Assembly (NCBI GenBank): GCA_021153985.1
Contig: JAJKJM010000044.1
Coordinates: forward strand, 1 to 64,000
DNA: 64,000 nt
Direction: 5' to 3'
From: Polaromonas sp.
Lineage (GTDB): Bacteria; Pseudomonadota; Gammaproteobacteria; Burkholderiales; Burkholderiaceae_C
A program made the translations under genes and the position numbers. The notes beneath the pieces are model-generated. The model had not been told where the DNA came from and searched no databases. It saw nothing but the letters and a program-made list of their open reading frames with translations. Below, in pieces: positions 27,716 to 37,083 of the stretch (its first letter is position 1; each line of letters opens with the position of its first letter).

Positions 27716-28837
27716 ATGTCGCACCTGCTCACGCTTCCCGACGCCGGCGCCTTGTCCATACGTGCCAAGGCGCTGGTGTTCGAAGACCCAGGCTCGGTTG
27801 CCTTGCTTGAGCGCGTGGAGCAGGTCGCGCCCACCGATGCCACCGTACTGGTGATCGGCGAGACCGGCACCGGCAAAGAACTGCTGGCGCGCCGCGTGCA
27901 CCAGGGCAGCGGCAGGCGCGGGCCGTTTCTTGCCGTGAACTGCGGGGCCTTCAGCGAGGCGCTGATTGATGCCGAACTGTTCGGCCACGAAAGCGGCGCT
28001 TTCACCGGTGCATCACAGGCGCGTGCCGGCTGGTTTGAATCGGCCAATGGCGGAACGCTCTTTCTCGACGAGATTGGCGACCTGCCGCTGGCTTTGCAGG
28101 TCAAGTTGCTGCGTGTGTTGCAGGAGCGGCAGGTGGTACGCCTGGGCTCTCGCAAGCCCATCTCTCTGGATGTACGCCTGATTGCCGCCACCAACGTCGA
28201 CCTGCGCAACGCGGTGGCGGCTGGCCACTTTCGCGCTGACCTCTATTACCGCATCAGCGTGGCCACGCTGGAGCTGCGCCCGCTGTATGAACGCCCCGGC
28301 GACATCCTGCCGCTGGCGCGCCATTTCCTCGCCAACTATTCAGCGCGCCTGGGCATCACGGGCGCCAGTCTGGCGCCCGATGCCGAGCAGGCCTTGCTCG
28401 CGCACGACTGGCCCGGCAATATCCGCGAGCTGGAAAACGTCGTGCATTACGCCTTGATCGTCGCGCCCAGCAGCAGGTTGACGGCGGTTGACTTGCAGGT
28501 GAACCAGCGCTCGGTCGCCGGCGCATCGCGTGGTAGGGCAATACCGGTACCGGCTGCTGCGGCGGTGCAGGGCGCCGATACCCCCGTCGCGCCCGCACCG
28601 GCCTCCGACGCGCTGCGCGACCTCTTGCTGCAGCGCATGCACGCCGCGCAGCCGGATCTGTTCAACAGCGTCGAAGAAACGCTGGTCAAAGCCGCCTTTG
28701 AATTGTGTGGCGGCAACCAGGTTCATACCGCACGCCAGTTGGGCTTGTCACGCAATGTGCTGCGCACGCTGCTCAAGCGCCATGGCTTGCTCGACGCCGG
28801 CCTGGACGCTCCCGAAGCCCCGGCGGCCGCCAGCTAA
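27716..28837 (+). CDS. sigma54-dependent transcriptional activator without N-terminal sensor domain (SfnR-like)
   Basis: VIGETGTGKELLARRVH, GHESGAFTGAS, GGTLFLDEIGDLPL, C-terminal Fis-type HTH. Confidence 0.88.
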   Translation: MSHLLTLPDAGALSIRAKALVFEDPGSVALLERVEQVAPTDATVLVIGETGTGKELLARRVHQGSGRRGPFLAVNCGAFSEALIDAELFGHESGAFTGASQARAGWFESANGGTLFLDEIGDLPLALQVKLLRVLQERQVVRLGSRKPISLDVRLIAATNVDLRNAVAAGHFRADLYYRISVATLELRPLYERPGDILPLARHFLANYSARLGITGASLAPDAEQALLAHDWPGNIRELENVVHYALIVAPSSRLTAVDLQVNQRSVAGASRGRAIPVPAAAAVQGADTPVAPAPASDALRDLLLQRMHAAQPDLFNSVEETLVKAAFELCGGNQVHTARQLGLSRNVLRTLLKRHGLLDAGLDAPEAPAAAS

Positions 28838-28967
28838 GCCGCCGCCGCGCTGTTGCAATTCATGCAGCAAGATGCGCTGTGTGTTGCCTCGCCACCCGGA
28901 ACTGTCTGCTTCGCAACAGGCCATGCTTTTAGAACGATAGAAACAGGTGTTTCAGGCCGGTTTTTAC

Positions 28968-28983
28968 TGGCACGACTTCTGCC
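28968..28983 (+). promoter_or_regulatory. sigma54 -24/-12 promoter upstream of the TauD-like gene
   Basis: TGGCACG-actt-CTGC, GG-N10-GC spacing exact (GG 28969-28970, GC 28981-28982). Confidence 0.75.
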
Positions 28984-29033
28984 TCTTCTGCCTTTTCAAC
29001 CCAGGCCTGCAAAGGCCACCAGCAAAGGCACCC

Positions 29034-29993
29034 ATGACCCAAGTTCAATCGTCGCATCCCGTCCTTGACATCACGCCAGTCGCCGGCCGCATAGGCGCAG
29101 AAGTGCGCGGCCTGCGTTTGTCGGCTGATATTTCCGGCGACACCGTGGTGGCGCTGAACCAGGCGCTGCTCAAGCACAAGGTGCTGTTCCTGCGGGGCCA
29201 GCAGCATCTGGACGATGCCGCGCAAGAGGCTTTCGCGCAGCGGCTGGGCGACCCGGTGCCGCACCCGACGGTGCCCTCGCGCCAGGGCACCGGCTACATC
29301 CTGGAGCTGGATTCAGCGCACGGCGGCCGCGCCAATTCCTGGCACACCGATGTGACCTTCGCCGTTGCACCGCCCAAGATCTCGGTGCTGCGCGGCGTGG
29401 TGATCCCGCCCTGGGGCGGCGACACGGTGTGGGCCAATACCGCCGCGGCCTATCAGGGCTTGCCATCCGCACTGCGTGAGCTGGCCGACAAGCTCTGGGC
29501 TGTGCACGGCAATGATTACGACTACGCCGCGCACCGTCCGGAGAAGGACATTTCGGACGAGGGGGCGAAGCACTACCGCGAGGTGTTCACCCGCACCCTG
29601 CATGAGGCCGAACACCCCGTGGTGCGCGTGCACCCTGAAACGCGTGAGCGCGCGCTGGTGCTGGGCCACTTTGTCAAAAAGCTGGTGGGTTACTCGAGCA
29701 CGGATTCGCAGCATCTGCTGTCGGTGCTGCAGGAGCACATCATCCGCCTGGAGAATACCGTGCGCTGGCGCTGGACGCAGGGCGACGTCGTGATCTGGGA
29801 CAACCGCGCCACGCAGCACTACGCCATCAACGACTACGGCGACCAGCACCGCGTGGTGCGCCGCGTGACACTGGCGGGCGATGTGCCTGTCAGCGTCGAC
29901 GGCCGGCGTTCGGTGGTGCATGGGAAGGCTGCGCAGCCTGGTAGTGGTAGCGCCGGCAAAAGTCCGGCAGCGACGGTGGCTGTCGCTGCCTAA
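29034..29993 (+). CDS. TauD/TfdA-family alpha-ketoglutarate dioxygenase
   Basis: SWHTDVTF HxD motif, VIWDNRATQHYAINDYGDQHRVVRRVTLAG. Confidence 0.92.
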   Translation: MTQVQSSHPVLDITPVAGRIGAEVRGLRLSADISGDTVVALNQALLKHKVLFLRGQQHLDDAAQEAFAQRLGDPVPHPTVPSRQGTGYILELDSAHGGRANSWHTDVTFAVAPPKISVLRGVVIPPWGGDTVWANTAAAYQGLPSALRELADKLWAVHGNDYDYAAHRPEKDISDEGAKHYREVFTRTLHEAEHPVVRVHPETRERALVLGHFVKKLVGYSSTDSQHLLSVLQEHIIRLENTVRWRWTQGDVVIWDNRATQHYAINDYGDQHRVVRRVTLAGDVPVSVDGRRSVVHGKAAQPGSGSAGKSPAATVAVAA

Positions 29994-30007
29994 AGCGGGA
30001 GTGAAAA

Positions 30008-30038
30008 AAAAGCCTGCGGTATGAAACCGCAGGCCTTG
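30008..30038 (-). terminator. Rho-independent terminator for the minus-strand LLM gene
   Basis: Minus strand gcctgcggt-ttcat-accgcaggc followed by T tract. Confidence 0.8.
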
Positions 30039-30082
30039 AAAATCCCACCCACTGGGACACGAGCATTCGAATCAACTGAGAG

Positions 30083-31435
30083 TCAGGCGACCTTCTGCGC
30101 CTTCACCGTGAACTGATTGGCCGGCCGGTCCAGGCCCAGGTTCTCGCGCAGGGTACTGCCTTCATATTCGGTGCGGAAGAGGCCGCGCCGCTGCAGCTCG
30201 GGAATCACCAGCTCGACAAAATCATTGAGCGATTCAGGCAAGACCGGCGGCATCACATTGAAGCCGTCGGCGGCGCCGTTTTCAAACCACTCCTGCATCT
30301 TGTCGGCAATGGTCTGTGGCGTGCCCACCACCACCCAGTGGCCGCGTGCGCCGGCCAGGTATTCATACAACTGGCGCACGGTGAGCTTGTCGCGGCGGGC
30401 CAGCTCCAGCACCACATGGGCGCGGCTGTTTTGTCCGGGCGGCGGCTCGGGGATGTAAGGCGGTGGCGCGTCCAGGTCCCACTTCGACAAGTCTTCGCCG
30501 GGCCAGAAGGTGTGCAGCGTGTTCAGGCCCACCGATGGGTGGATCAGTTTTTGCAATTCAGCCCACTTCGCGTCGGCCTCTTCCTGCGTGCGGCCCACCA
30601 CCGGGGAGATGCCCGGCAGCACCAGCAACTGCTCGGGCCGGCGGCCGTATTTGGCAAGCCGGCCTTTCACGTCGCGGTAAAAGGTCTGGGCCTCGGCCAG
30701 GCTGGTCCACGCAGTGAAGATGGCTTCGGCCGACGCGGCGGCTAGCTCACGGCCTGGCTCCGACGAGCCCGCCTGCACGATCACCGGATAGCCCTGCGGC
30801 GGGCGCTCCAGGTTCAGCGGGCCGCTGACCTTGAAGTACTTGCCCGAATGGTTGATCGCATGCACTTTGGCCGGGTCGAAATATTTTCCTGATGCCGGGT
30901 CGCGAAAGAAGGCGTCGTCTTCAAAGCTGTCCCACAGGCCCTTGACCACATCGATAAACTCATGCGCCTGCTCATAGCGCACGGCGGGCTCGGGGTGTTT
31001 GTCCAGGCCGAAATTGCCGTACACGTTGTCGGCGCCTGTGGTCACCACGTTCCAGGCCGCGCGGCCCTTGCTGAGATGGTCGAGCGAGGAGAACTTGCGC
31101 GCCAGCAGAAAGGGGTCTTCATACGTGGTGGACGCTGTTGCCACAAAGCCGACGTGTTTTGTCACGGCCGAAAGCGCAGCCCACAAAGTCACCGGCTCGA
31201 AGTAAGACACCCGGCCCTGGCGGCTGAAGGCTTCTTCGTCGCCATGAAAGGCCATGCCCGGGCTATCGGCTACAAAGACCTGGTCGAAGAGGCCGCGCTC
31301 GGCGATTTTGGCTACCTCGATGTAGTGGTCGATGTTGACACCCGAGTCCACCTGCGAGCCTGGGTGGCGCCAGGCGGCGATGTGGTGGCCAGTGGCCATG
31401 ATGAAAGCGCCCAGGCGCAGTTTACGTTTTGTCAT
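30083..31435 (-). CDS. LLM-class flavin-dependent monooxygenase (NtaA/SnaA/DszA family)
   Basis: KRKLRLGAFIMATGHHIAAWRHPGSQVDSGVNIDHYIEVAKIAERGLFDQVFVADS. Confidence 0.93.
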   Translation of the reverse strand: MTKRKLRLGAFIMATGHHIAAWRHPGSQVDSGVNIDHYIEVAKIAERGLFDQVFVADSPGMAFHGDEEAFSRQGRVSYFEPVTLWAALSAVTKHVGFVATASTTYEDPFLLARKFSSLDHLSKGRAAWNVVTTGADNVYGNFGLDKHPEPAVRYEQAHEFIDVVKGLWDSFEDDAFFRDPASGKYFDPAKVHAINHSGKYFKVSGPLNLERPPQGYPVIVQAGSSEPGRELAAASAEAIFTAWTSLAEAQTFYRDVKGRLAKYGRRPEQLLVLPGISPVVGRTQEEADAKWAELQKLIHPSVGLNTLHTFWPGEDLSKWDLDAPPPYIPEPPPGQNSRAHVVLELARRDKLTVRQLYEYLAGARGHWVVVGTPQTIADKMQEWFENGAADGFNVMPPVLPESLNDFVELVIPELQRRGLFRTEYEGSTLRENLGLDRPANQFTVKAQKVA

Positions 31436-31472
31436 GAGGATTCTTTCTGTCGATCAGAGGTTGGCTTTGAGG

Positions 31473-32324
31473 TCAGCTGCGGGTCTGGACTGGCTTCCAT
31501 GCGGTGAAATGGCTCTCCAGCTTTTCCAGCACGAAGTTCAAGGTGACGCCGATCGCGGTGATGGCGATGATCCCGAAATACATGTCGGCAATCAGGAAGC
31601 TGAACTGGGCGTAAATGATCAGGTAGCCCAGCCCGGCCTTGGCTCCCACCATCTCGGCGGCGATCAGCACCAGCATGGCGGAGGCGGCGGCCAGGCGTAT
31701 GCCCACGAAAATCGTGGGAATCGACGCCGGCAGGATCACCTTCAGGAACAGCTGGCGTGACGTGGCGCCCATGGTTCGCGCCGATTTCACCAGCAGCGGG
31801 TCGACCTGGCGCACCGCGGAGATGGTGTTGAGCAAAAGCGGCCAGGCGCAGGCATACACCACGATGGAAATCTTGGACACTTCACCGATGCCTAGCAGCA
31901 ACAGGAACACCGGCAGCAAGGCCAGCGGCGCGGTGTTGCGCAGCAACTCGATCAGCGGGTTCAGGGCATTGCCCAGGCGCTGGTACCAGCCGATGGCCAG
32001 CCCGAGCGGGATGGCGAAGACGATGGCGAGCAGCAAGCCGCCCAGCGAGCGCGCCAAGCTGATGGAGGTGTGCTCCCAGAGCTGGCCGTTCAGCGCCAGT
32101 GCCCAGCCGGCGGCCAGCACTTCACTTAGCGGCGGTAAAAAGGTCGGGTCCGTCAGGCCCAGGCGCGGCGCCAGTTCCCACAGCAGGGCGAGCGCCACGA
32201 TGAGGCCCGAGCGCCAGGTGGCGTTGGCTAGCTGGTGGTAAGCCCGCAGCCACACCGGCGGGGTTTTCAGTTGCAATCCGTGGGTTGCCGGATGCGTTCC
32301 TGCCTTCAGGGCAAGGTCAGACAT
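31473..32324 (-). CDS. ABC transporter permease (SsuC/TauC family)
   Basis: LARSLGGLLLAIVFAIPLGLAIGWYQRLGNALNPLIELLRNTAPLALLPVFLLLLGIGEVSKI. Confidence 0.92.
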   Translation of the reverse strand: MSDLALKAGTHPATHGLQLKTPPVWLRAYHQLANATWRSGLIVALALLWELAPRLGLTDPTFLPPLSEVLAAGWALALNGQLWEHTSISLARSLGGLLLAIVFAIPLGLAIGWYQRLGNALNPLIELLRNTAPLALLPVFLLLLGIGEVSKISIVVYACAWPLLLNTISAVRQVDPLLVKSARTMGATSRQLFLKVILPASIPTIFVGIRLAAASAMLVLIAAEMVGAKAGLGYLIIYAQFSFLIADMYFGIIAITAIGVTLNFVLEKLESHFTAWKPVQTRS

Positions 32325-33171
32325 GGGAGAGTTCTTTCTTTTCAGGTTGTGAGGCAATGCGGGCACGGCGCTCCTGGCGCGCCGAGGCCACCTCGTCATG
32401 CAGCTGTGACCAGATCTCATGGCGCAGCTCACCGAAGAGCGGCAGCGAGCGCACGTCGGCGGTTCCGGAGCGTAGAGAGTCGGGAATGTCCACGATCTGC
32501 TTGATGCGGCCGGGGCGCGTGGTCATGATGGCCACGCGCTGGCCCAGCACCACGGCTTCGTCGATGCCGTGCGTGATAAACACGATCGTCTTGCCAGTGC
32601 GCTGCCAGATCTCGACCAGTTCTTCCTGCAGCGTTTCACGCGTCTGTGCGTCCAGGGCGGCAAAGGGCTCGTCCATCAGCAACACTTGCGGTTCGTAGGC
32701 CAGGCTGCGTGCGATGGCCACGCGCTGCTTCATCCCGCCCGACAGCTCATGCGGAAAGCGGTTGGCAAAGTCGGTCAGGCCCACCAGCGCCAGGTAGTGT
32801 GCGGCCTTTTCACGCCGGGCGCGCTTGCCGACGCCTGCTACTTCCAGGCCGAAAGCCACATTGTCCAAGGCGCTTAACCAGGGGAAGAGGGCGTATTGCT
32901 GGAACACCACGCCGCGGTCGCGCGCCGGGCCTGTGATGGGCTGGCCGTCGATCAGCACGCGGCCGCTGGTGGGCAGCGCCAGGCCCGCCAACAAGTCAAG
33001 CAAGGTTGACTTGCCGCAGCCGCTGGGCCCGACCAGCACCAGAAACTCGCCCGGCTTCACGTCCAGTGTGACGTCGTGCACCGCGACAAAGCGCTTGGCG
33101 GCGCCGCCGTCGTCCGCGCGCACGGTGAACTCCTTGCTGACGTTTTCAAAGCGGATCTTGGCGGCGCTCAT
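32317..33171 (-). CDS. ABC transporter ATP-binding protein (SsuB/TauB family)
   Basis: LVGPSGCGKSTLLDLLAGLALPTSGRVLIDGQPITGPARDRGVVFQQYALFPWLSALDNV, LSGGMKQRVAIARSL. Confidence 0.93.
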   Translation of the reverse strand: MSAAKIRFENVSKEFTVRADDGGAAKRFVAVHDVTLDVKPGEFLVLVGPSGCGKSTLLDLLAGLALPTSGRVLIDGQPITGPARDRGVVFQQYALFPWLSALDNVAFGLEVAGVGKRARREKAAHYLALVGLTDFANRFPHELSGGMKQRVAIARSLAYEPQVLLMDEPFAALDAQTRETLQEELVEIWQRTGKTIVFITHGIDEAVVLGQRVAIMTTRPGRIKQIVDIPDSLRSGTADVRSLPLFGELRHEIWSQLHDEVASARQERRARIASQPEKKELSHV

Positions 33172-34187
33172 TTGGCGGACGCCAGTTTGTCGGCGTTGGT
33201 GAAGTAGGGGTTGAAGGCGTTGGTGTACAGGTCTGCGGGCTTGACTTGCCCGGCCTTGAGCAAGCCGTCTTTCACCAGCCAGTTGATCCAGACCTGCAGC
33301 TCGGTATCCTTGATCACGCCGCCGGTTCCCGCTACGCCGGTGCTCTTCCAGTACTGGATGCTGTCGGCGCTTTCGGCGCGCTTGCGTCCCTCAATGATCT
33401 TGACGAAGCGCGCCCGCACCTCGGCAGCCGGCGTGTTGCGAGCCCACTCGATGGAACGCGCCAGCGCCGACACGAGGTGGCGGCTGGTATTGGGGTTCTG
33501 CTCGATGAATTTGTTGTGCAGGACGATAGAGCCGGCCGTGAAATTTCCATACAGGGCGCGGTCTGTGAAGAGGGGGCGTATGCCGCCACGCTCCAGTGCC
33601 TTGTCGCGCAGCACACCGCCCAGTGTGGTGACTTCCACATGGCCCTGGCGCAGCGCCTGTTCTCCAGTCACCGGGGGGGTTACCACCAGCGTCACCTGCT
33701 TGGCCTCTGCGTCGGTGAGCCTGGCCCGCTCCAGGTATTCACGCACCATGAACTCGTGGTGCGCGCCCAGCGTGTTCACCGCGATCTTTTTGCCGATCAG
33801 GTCGCGTGCGGATTTGATGGGGCTGTCTTCCTTGACGTAGTAGCCGCTCCAGGTGTTTTCGTCCACGCCGTAGTAGCCGAGCACTGCCTTGATCGGTGCT
33901 TTCTTGGCCAGCAGCTTGACGACCGCGCCGTTGAAGGCGCCGCCCAGGTCGACATCACCGGTGACGACGGTCTGGATGTCTTGCGGACCGCTGATGGTGT
34001 TGCCCACCCACCTGGCTTTGAGCGGTGCGAGGTAGCCGAGGTCTTCGGCCAGCTCGATCCAGGTAACCTGGCCGACCCAGCCCTGGTAGCGGATCTCGGT
34101 TTTCTCCAGCGGTGGGGCGGCATGGGCCTGCGTGGCGAGCAGGCCGAAAGACAAGGCGGCAAGGCCGAGGAAGCGTGTGATAGTCAT
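33168..34187 (-). CDS. ABC transporter substrate-binding protein (SsuA-like)
   Basis: Signal peptide MTITRFLGLAALSFGLLATQAHA; periplasmic binding fold; 4-bp overlap with ATPase gene. Confidence 0.9.
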   Translation of the reverse strand: MTITRFLGLAALSFGLLATQAHAAPPLEKTEIRYQGWVGQVTWIELAEDLGYLAPLKARWVGNTISGPQDIQTVVTGDVDLGGAFNGAVVKLLAKKAPIKAVLGYYGVDENTWSGYYVKEDSPIKSARDLIGKKIAVNTLGAHHEFMVREYLERARLTDAEAKQVTLVVTPPVTGEQALRQGHVEVTTLGGVLRDKALERGGIRPLFTDRALYGNFTAGSIVLHNKFIEQNPNTSRHLVSALARSIEWARNTPAAEVRARFVKIIEGRKRAESADSIQYWKSTGVAGTGGVIKDTELQVWINWLVKDGLLKAGQVKPADLYTNAFNPYFTNADKLASAK

Positions 34188-34228
34188 GGCGTGAGGAGTG
34201 GATAGTGAGTGGTAGACAAGCTCCACAT

Positions 34229-34244
34229 CGCAGCATCCATGCCA
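34229..34244 (-). promoter_or_regulatory. sigma54 -24/-12 promoter upstream of the ssuABC-like/LLM operon
   Basis: Minus strand TGGCATG-gatg-CTGC, GG-N10-GC spacing exact, about 43 bp before the start codon. Confidence 0.65.
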
Positions 34245-34513
34245 GTGATTCAGGGCTGATTTCGGGCAATTTCGCGGGTTTGCGCGGCCTGGCTGTTGGG
34301 TCTTCAACAGTTGCCTGGTGATCGGCTGACAGTACTGCTTCCTTCCGTGCAGCTGCGGGATGCGCCGGGGTTTAGCTTGCCGTCCTACAGCGCGGTTTCT
34401 GAAAATGCCTTACATATACGGGGTTGGCATTTTCTTTCGCCGTCTTCCCATCCATCCATCCATCATCCATCCACCTCGTTAGTTCCGGCTAACCCTCTTT
34501 CCTGGAGAACCCC

Positions 34514-35062
34514 ATGGCCCAATACAACATCGCCGTCATCGTCGGCAGCATCCGCAAGGACTCGTTCAACAAAAAGCTCGCCCGCGCGCTTGAAAAACTG
34601 TTCCCGGCGGACTTCAGCTTTACCCATGTGCGCATTGACGACCTGCCGCCCTACAACCAGGACGACGATGGCAACCCGTCCGCTGAAGTGAAGCGGCTCA
34701 AGGGCGAGATCAAGGCGGCGCAGGGCCTGCTGTTTGCTACGCCTGAATACAACCGCTCAATCCCCGGCGTGCTGAAAAACGCGATTGACCATGCCTCGCG
34801 TCCGTACGGCCAAAGCGCCTGGGACGGCAAGCCCGCCGGTGTGATCGGCGCGTCGGTTGGCGCCATCGGCACGGCGCTGTCGCAGCAGCACCTGCGCAAC
34901 ATCCTGGCCTACCTGAACGCCCCCACGCTGGGCCAGCCCGAGGCCTTCATCCACAACAAGGAAGGTTTGTATGACGCCGACGGTAATCTCAGCGAAGGCA
35001 GCAGGAAATTTTTGCAGACCTGGGTTGACGCGTACGTGGCATGGGTGAAAAAGCACGCCTGA
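34514..35062 (+). CDS. NADPH-dependent FMN reductase
   Basis: IAVIVGSIRKDSFNKKLARALEKL, FATPEYNRSIPGVLKNAIDHASRP. Confidence 0.93.
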   Translation: MAQYNIAVIVGSIRKDSFNKKLARALEKLFPADFSFTHVRIDDLPPYNQDDDGNPSAEVKRLKGEIKAAQGLLFATPEYNRSIPGVLKNAIDHASRPYGQSAWDGKPAGVIGASVGAIGTALSQQHLRNILAYLNAPTLGQPEAFIHNKEGLYDADGNLSEGSRKFLQTWVDAYVAWVKKHA

Positions 35063-35124
35063 GCTTGCGTTTCCCATTGCTGCTTTTGCCCGGCGGCTAG
35101 GTTTTTACCGCCGCAGGCTCCCGC

Positions 35125-36045
35125 TTAAAACGGCGCGTCGCCTTCGATGGTGGTGCGGTAGAGCTTGCGGCGCAGGTGGTCGGGTGTGCCTGCCGCCAGG
35201 TGGGTGACTGAGCGGTTGTCCCAGAACACCATGTCATGCGGCTGCCATTGGTGGCGGTAGGTGAGTTCGGGACGCGAGGTGTGTTCGAACAGTTCGCTCA
35301 GCAGCGCGGTGCTTTCGTCCTCTGGCATGCCCAGGATGCGGGTGGTGAAATGCTCGCTGACAAAGAGTGCCTTGCGGCCGTTTTCAGGATGGGTACGCAC
35401 CACCGGGTGAACCACCGGTTTGACCTCTTCAACCTGTTCCTGCGTGAGCTTGGGCCGCCACGGGTTGCGGCTGCGCAGCTCTTCGTATTTTGCGAGGTAG
35501 GTGTGTTCGGCGCGCAAGCCCTGGACGGCGGTCTTGAGCGCGTCGGGCAGGGTGTCCCAGGCCGTGTGCTGGTTGGCGAACAAGGTGTCGCCGCCTTCTG
35601 CGGGCAGTTCTTGTGCGTGAAGCAGCGAACCCAGGCTGGGTTTGTCTTTGTACGAGAGGTCGGAGTGCCAGAAATGGCCGGCGTCGCCCAGGCCGATGGG
35701 TTCACCGTTTTCCTTGATGTTGGAAACGATCAGGATTTCCGGGTGGTTCTGCAACTGGAAGTTTTTCAGCACGTGGATTTGCAGGGGGCCGAAGCGGCGG
35801 CTGAAATCAACATGCTGTTGCGGCGTGATGCGCTGGTCGCGAAAGACCAGCACGTGGTGGTCCAGGTGGGCGCGGTGGATGCGGCTGAAATCGGCGGTGC
35901 TGAGCGGTTTCGAGAGGTCCATCCCCAGCACTTCGGCGCCCAGCGGGGCATCAAACGGCCGGATCTCGATGGAGGAGGGGGTGTGCTGTGATGTTGCTGC
36001 CGCATTCGCGCGGTCGTCCGGAGCCAAGGTCGCTGTCATCTTCAC
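35125..36045 (-). CDS. TauD/TfdA-family dioxygenase
   Basis: HFWHSDLSYKDKPSLGSLLHAQELPAEGGDTLFANQHTAWD, MVFWDNRSVTHLA. Confidence 0.93.
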   Translation of the reverse strand: MKMTATLAPDDRANAAATSQHTPSSIEIRPFDAPLGAEVLGMDLSKPLSTADFSRIHRAHLDHHVLVFRDQRITPQQHVDFSRRFGPLQIHVLKNFQLQNHPEILIVSNIKENGEPIGLGDAGHFWHSDLSYKDKPSLGSLLHAQELPAEGGDTLFANQHTAWDTLPDALKTAVQGLRAEHTYLAKYEELRSRNPWRPKLTQEQVEEVKPVVHPVVRTHPENGRKALFVSEHFTTRILGMPEDESTALLSELFEHTSRPELTYRHQWQPHDMVFWDNRSVTHLAAGTPDHLRRKLYRTTIEGDAPF

Positions 36046-36177
36046 CTTTCTTGTTCAAGCCAGTGCCCGTGAACGGGGCAAACGCTGAGTGTAGGGACAC
36101 GCCGGCCCAAAGTGAACTACTTGTTAGTCATTAAATAATTACCGGGGCCGCAGCGATGCAGCATTTCGGGAGTACAT

Positions 36178-36206
36178 AAAAAAGCCCGCAAATGCGGGCT
36201 TTTTTG
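36178..36206. terminator. Bidirectional intrinsic terminator
   Basis: aaaaaagcccgcaaatgcgggctttttt. Confidence 0.85.
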
Positions 36207-36223
36207 GTGCGCGATACACCAGC

Positions 36224-36874
36224 TCAGGCAGCCAGCGCGGCCTTGGCCTGGTTGGCGGACGGCTGGGTGTGCGTCACGATTTCGATTTCGGCGGCAGCCA
36301 GTGCTGCCGCCTTGGCGGCTTCGCCCATGGCCAGGCCTTCGGCGCGCACAAAGCGCACGTCGGTGATGCCGAAGAAACCGAACACCACTTTCAGGTAGCT
36401 CTCCTGGTGTTCCAGGGCCGTCATGGCTTCGCTGGTCGAATACACACCGCCGCGGGCCGAAGCCACGATCACGGTCTTGCCGCCGGCCAGGCCGACGGGG
36501 CCTTTGTCGGTGTACTTGAAGGTGCGGCCGGCTTGTGCGATGCGGTCGATCCAGGCTTTGAGCTGGCTGGGGATGGCGAAGTTGTACAGGGGTGCGCCCA
36601 CCACGATCACATCGGCGGCCAGGAATTGCGACACCAGGGCTTCAGACACAACGTTCTCGCGTTTCTGCGCATCGCTCAGCACCGCATCGGCAGGCATGCG
36701 AAAGCCCAGCGATTCAGCCGACAGGTGGCTGGGCGTGTTGGCGGCCAAGTCCAGGTAGCTGACTTCGGTGCCGGGGTTGGCGGCGCGCCACGAGGCCACG
36801 ATTTGGGCGGTCAGCTGGCGGGAAACCGAGTTGCCGCCAAGAATGCTGGAGTCGACGTGAAGAAGCTTGGTCAT
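36224..36874 (-). CDS. azoR: FMN-dependent NADH-azoreductase
   Basis: [61 protein letters not shown]. Confidence 0.93.
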   Translation of the reverse strand: MTKLLHVDSSILGGNSVSRQLTAQIVASWRAANPGTEVSYLDLAANTPSHLSAESLGFRMPADAVLSDAQKRENVVSEALVSQFLAADVIVVGAPLYNFAIPSQLKAWIDRIAQAGRTFKYTDKGPVGLAGGKTVIVASARGGVYSTSEAMTALEHQESYLKVVFGFFGITDVRFVRAEGLAMGEAAKAAALAAAEIEIVTHTQPSANQAKAALAA

Positions 36875-37008
36875 GATGAAAATCCTTGAAGTTATGTTGT
36901 GAAGGGTTGTGGGAATCAGGTTCTTAGGCCGTGTTCACCGTGAATCGCAGCCATGGATAGATTGTGCGGATGGTGTGAGTGTTTGATAAGTCGGCATAAA
37001 TGTGACTT

Positions 37009-37030
37009 ATTGTTCTATTAATGGGACAAT
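37009..37030. promoter_or_regulatory. Imperfect palindrome in the azoR-LysR intergenic region
   Basis: ATTGTtctattaatgggACAAT between divergent genes. Confidence 0.5.
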
Positions 37031-37083
37031 AAAGGCCTGAAAATTCTGTTTTCAGGCGACGAAGGACAAAAAGGAGCTCCTCC

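Noticed and set aside
34434-34455. Third sigma54 promoter (ttggcattttctttcgcc) before the FMN reductase
   Set aside because: Spacing is not GG-N10-GC (GC is displaced by one) and the TGGCAYR block is incomplete.
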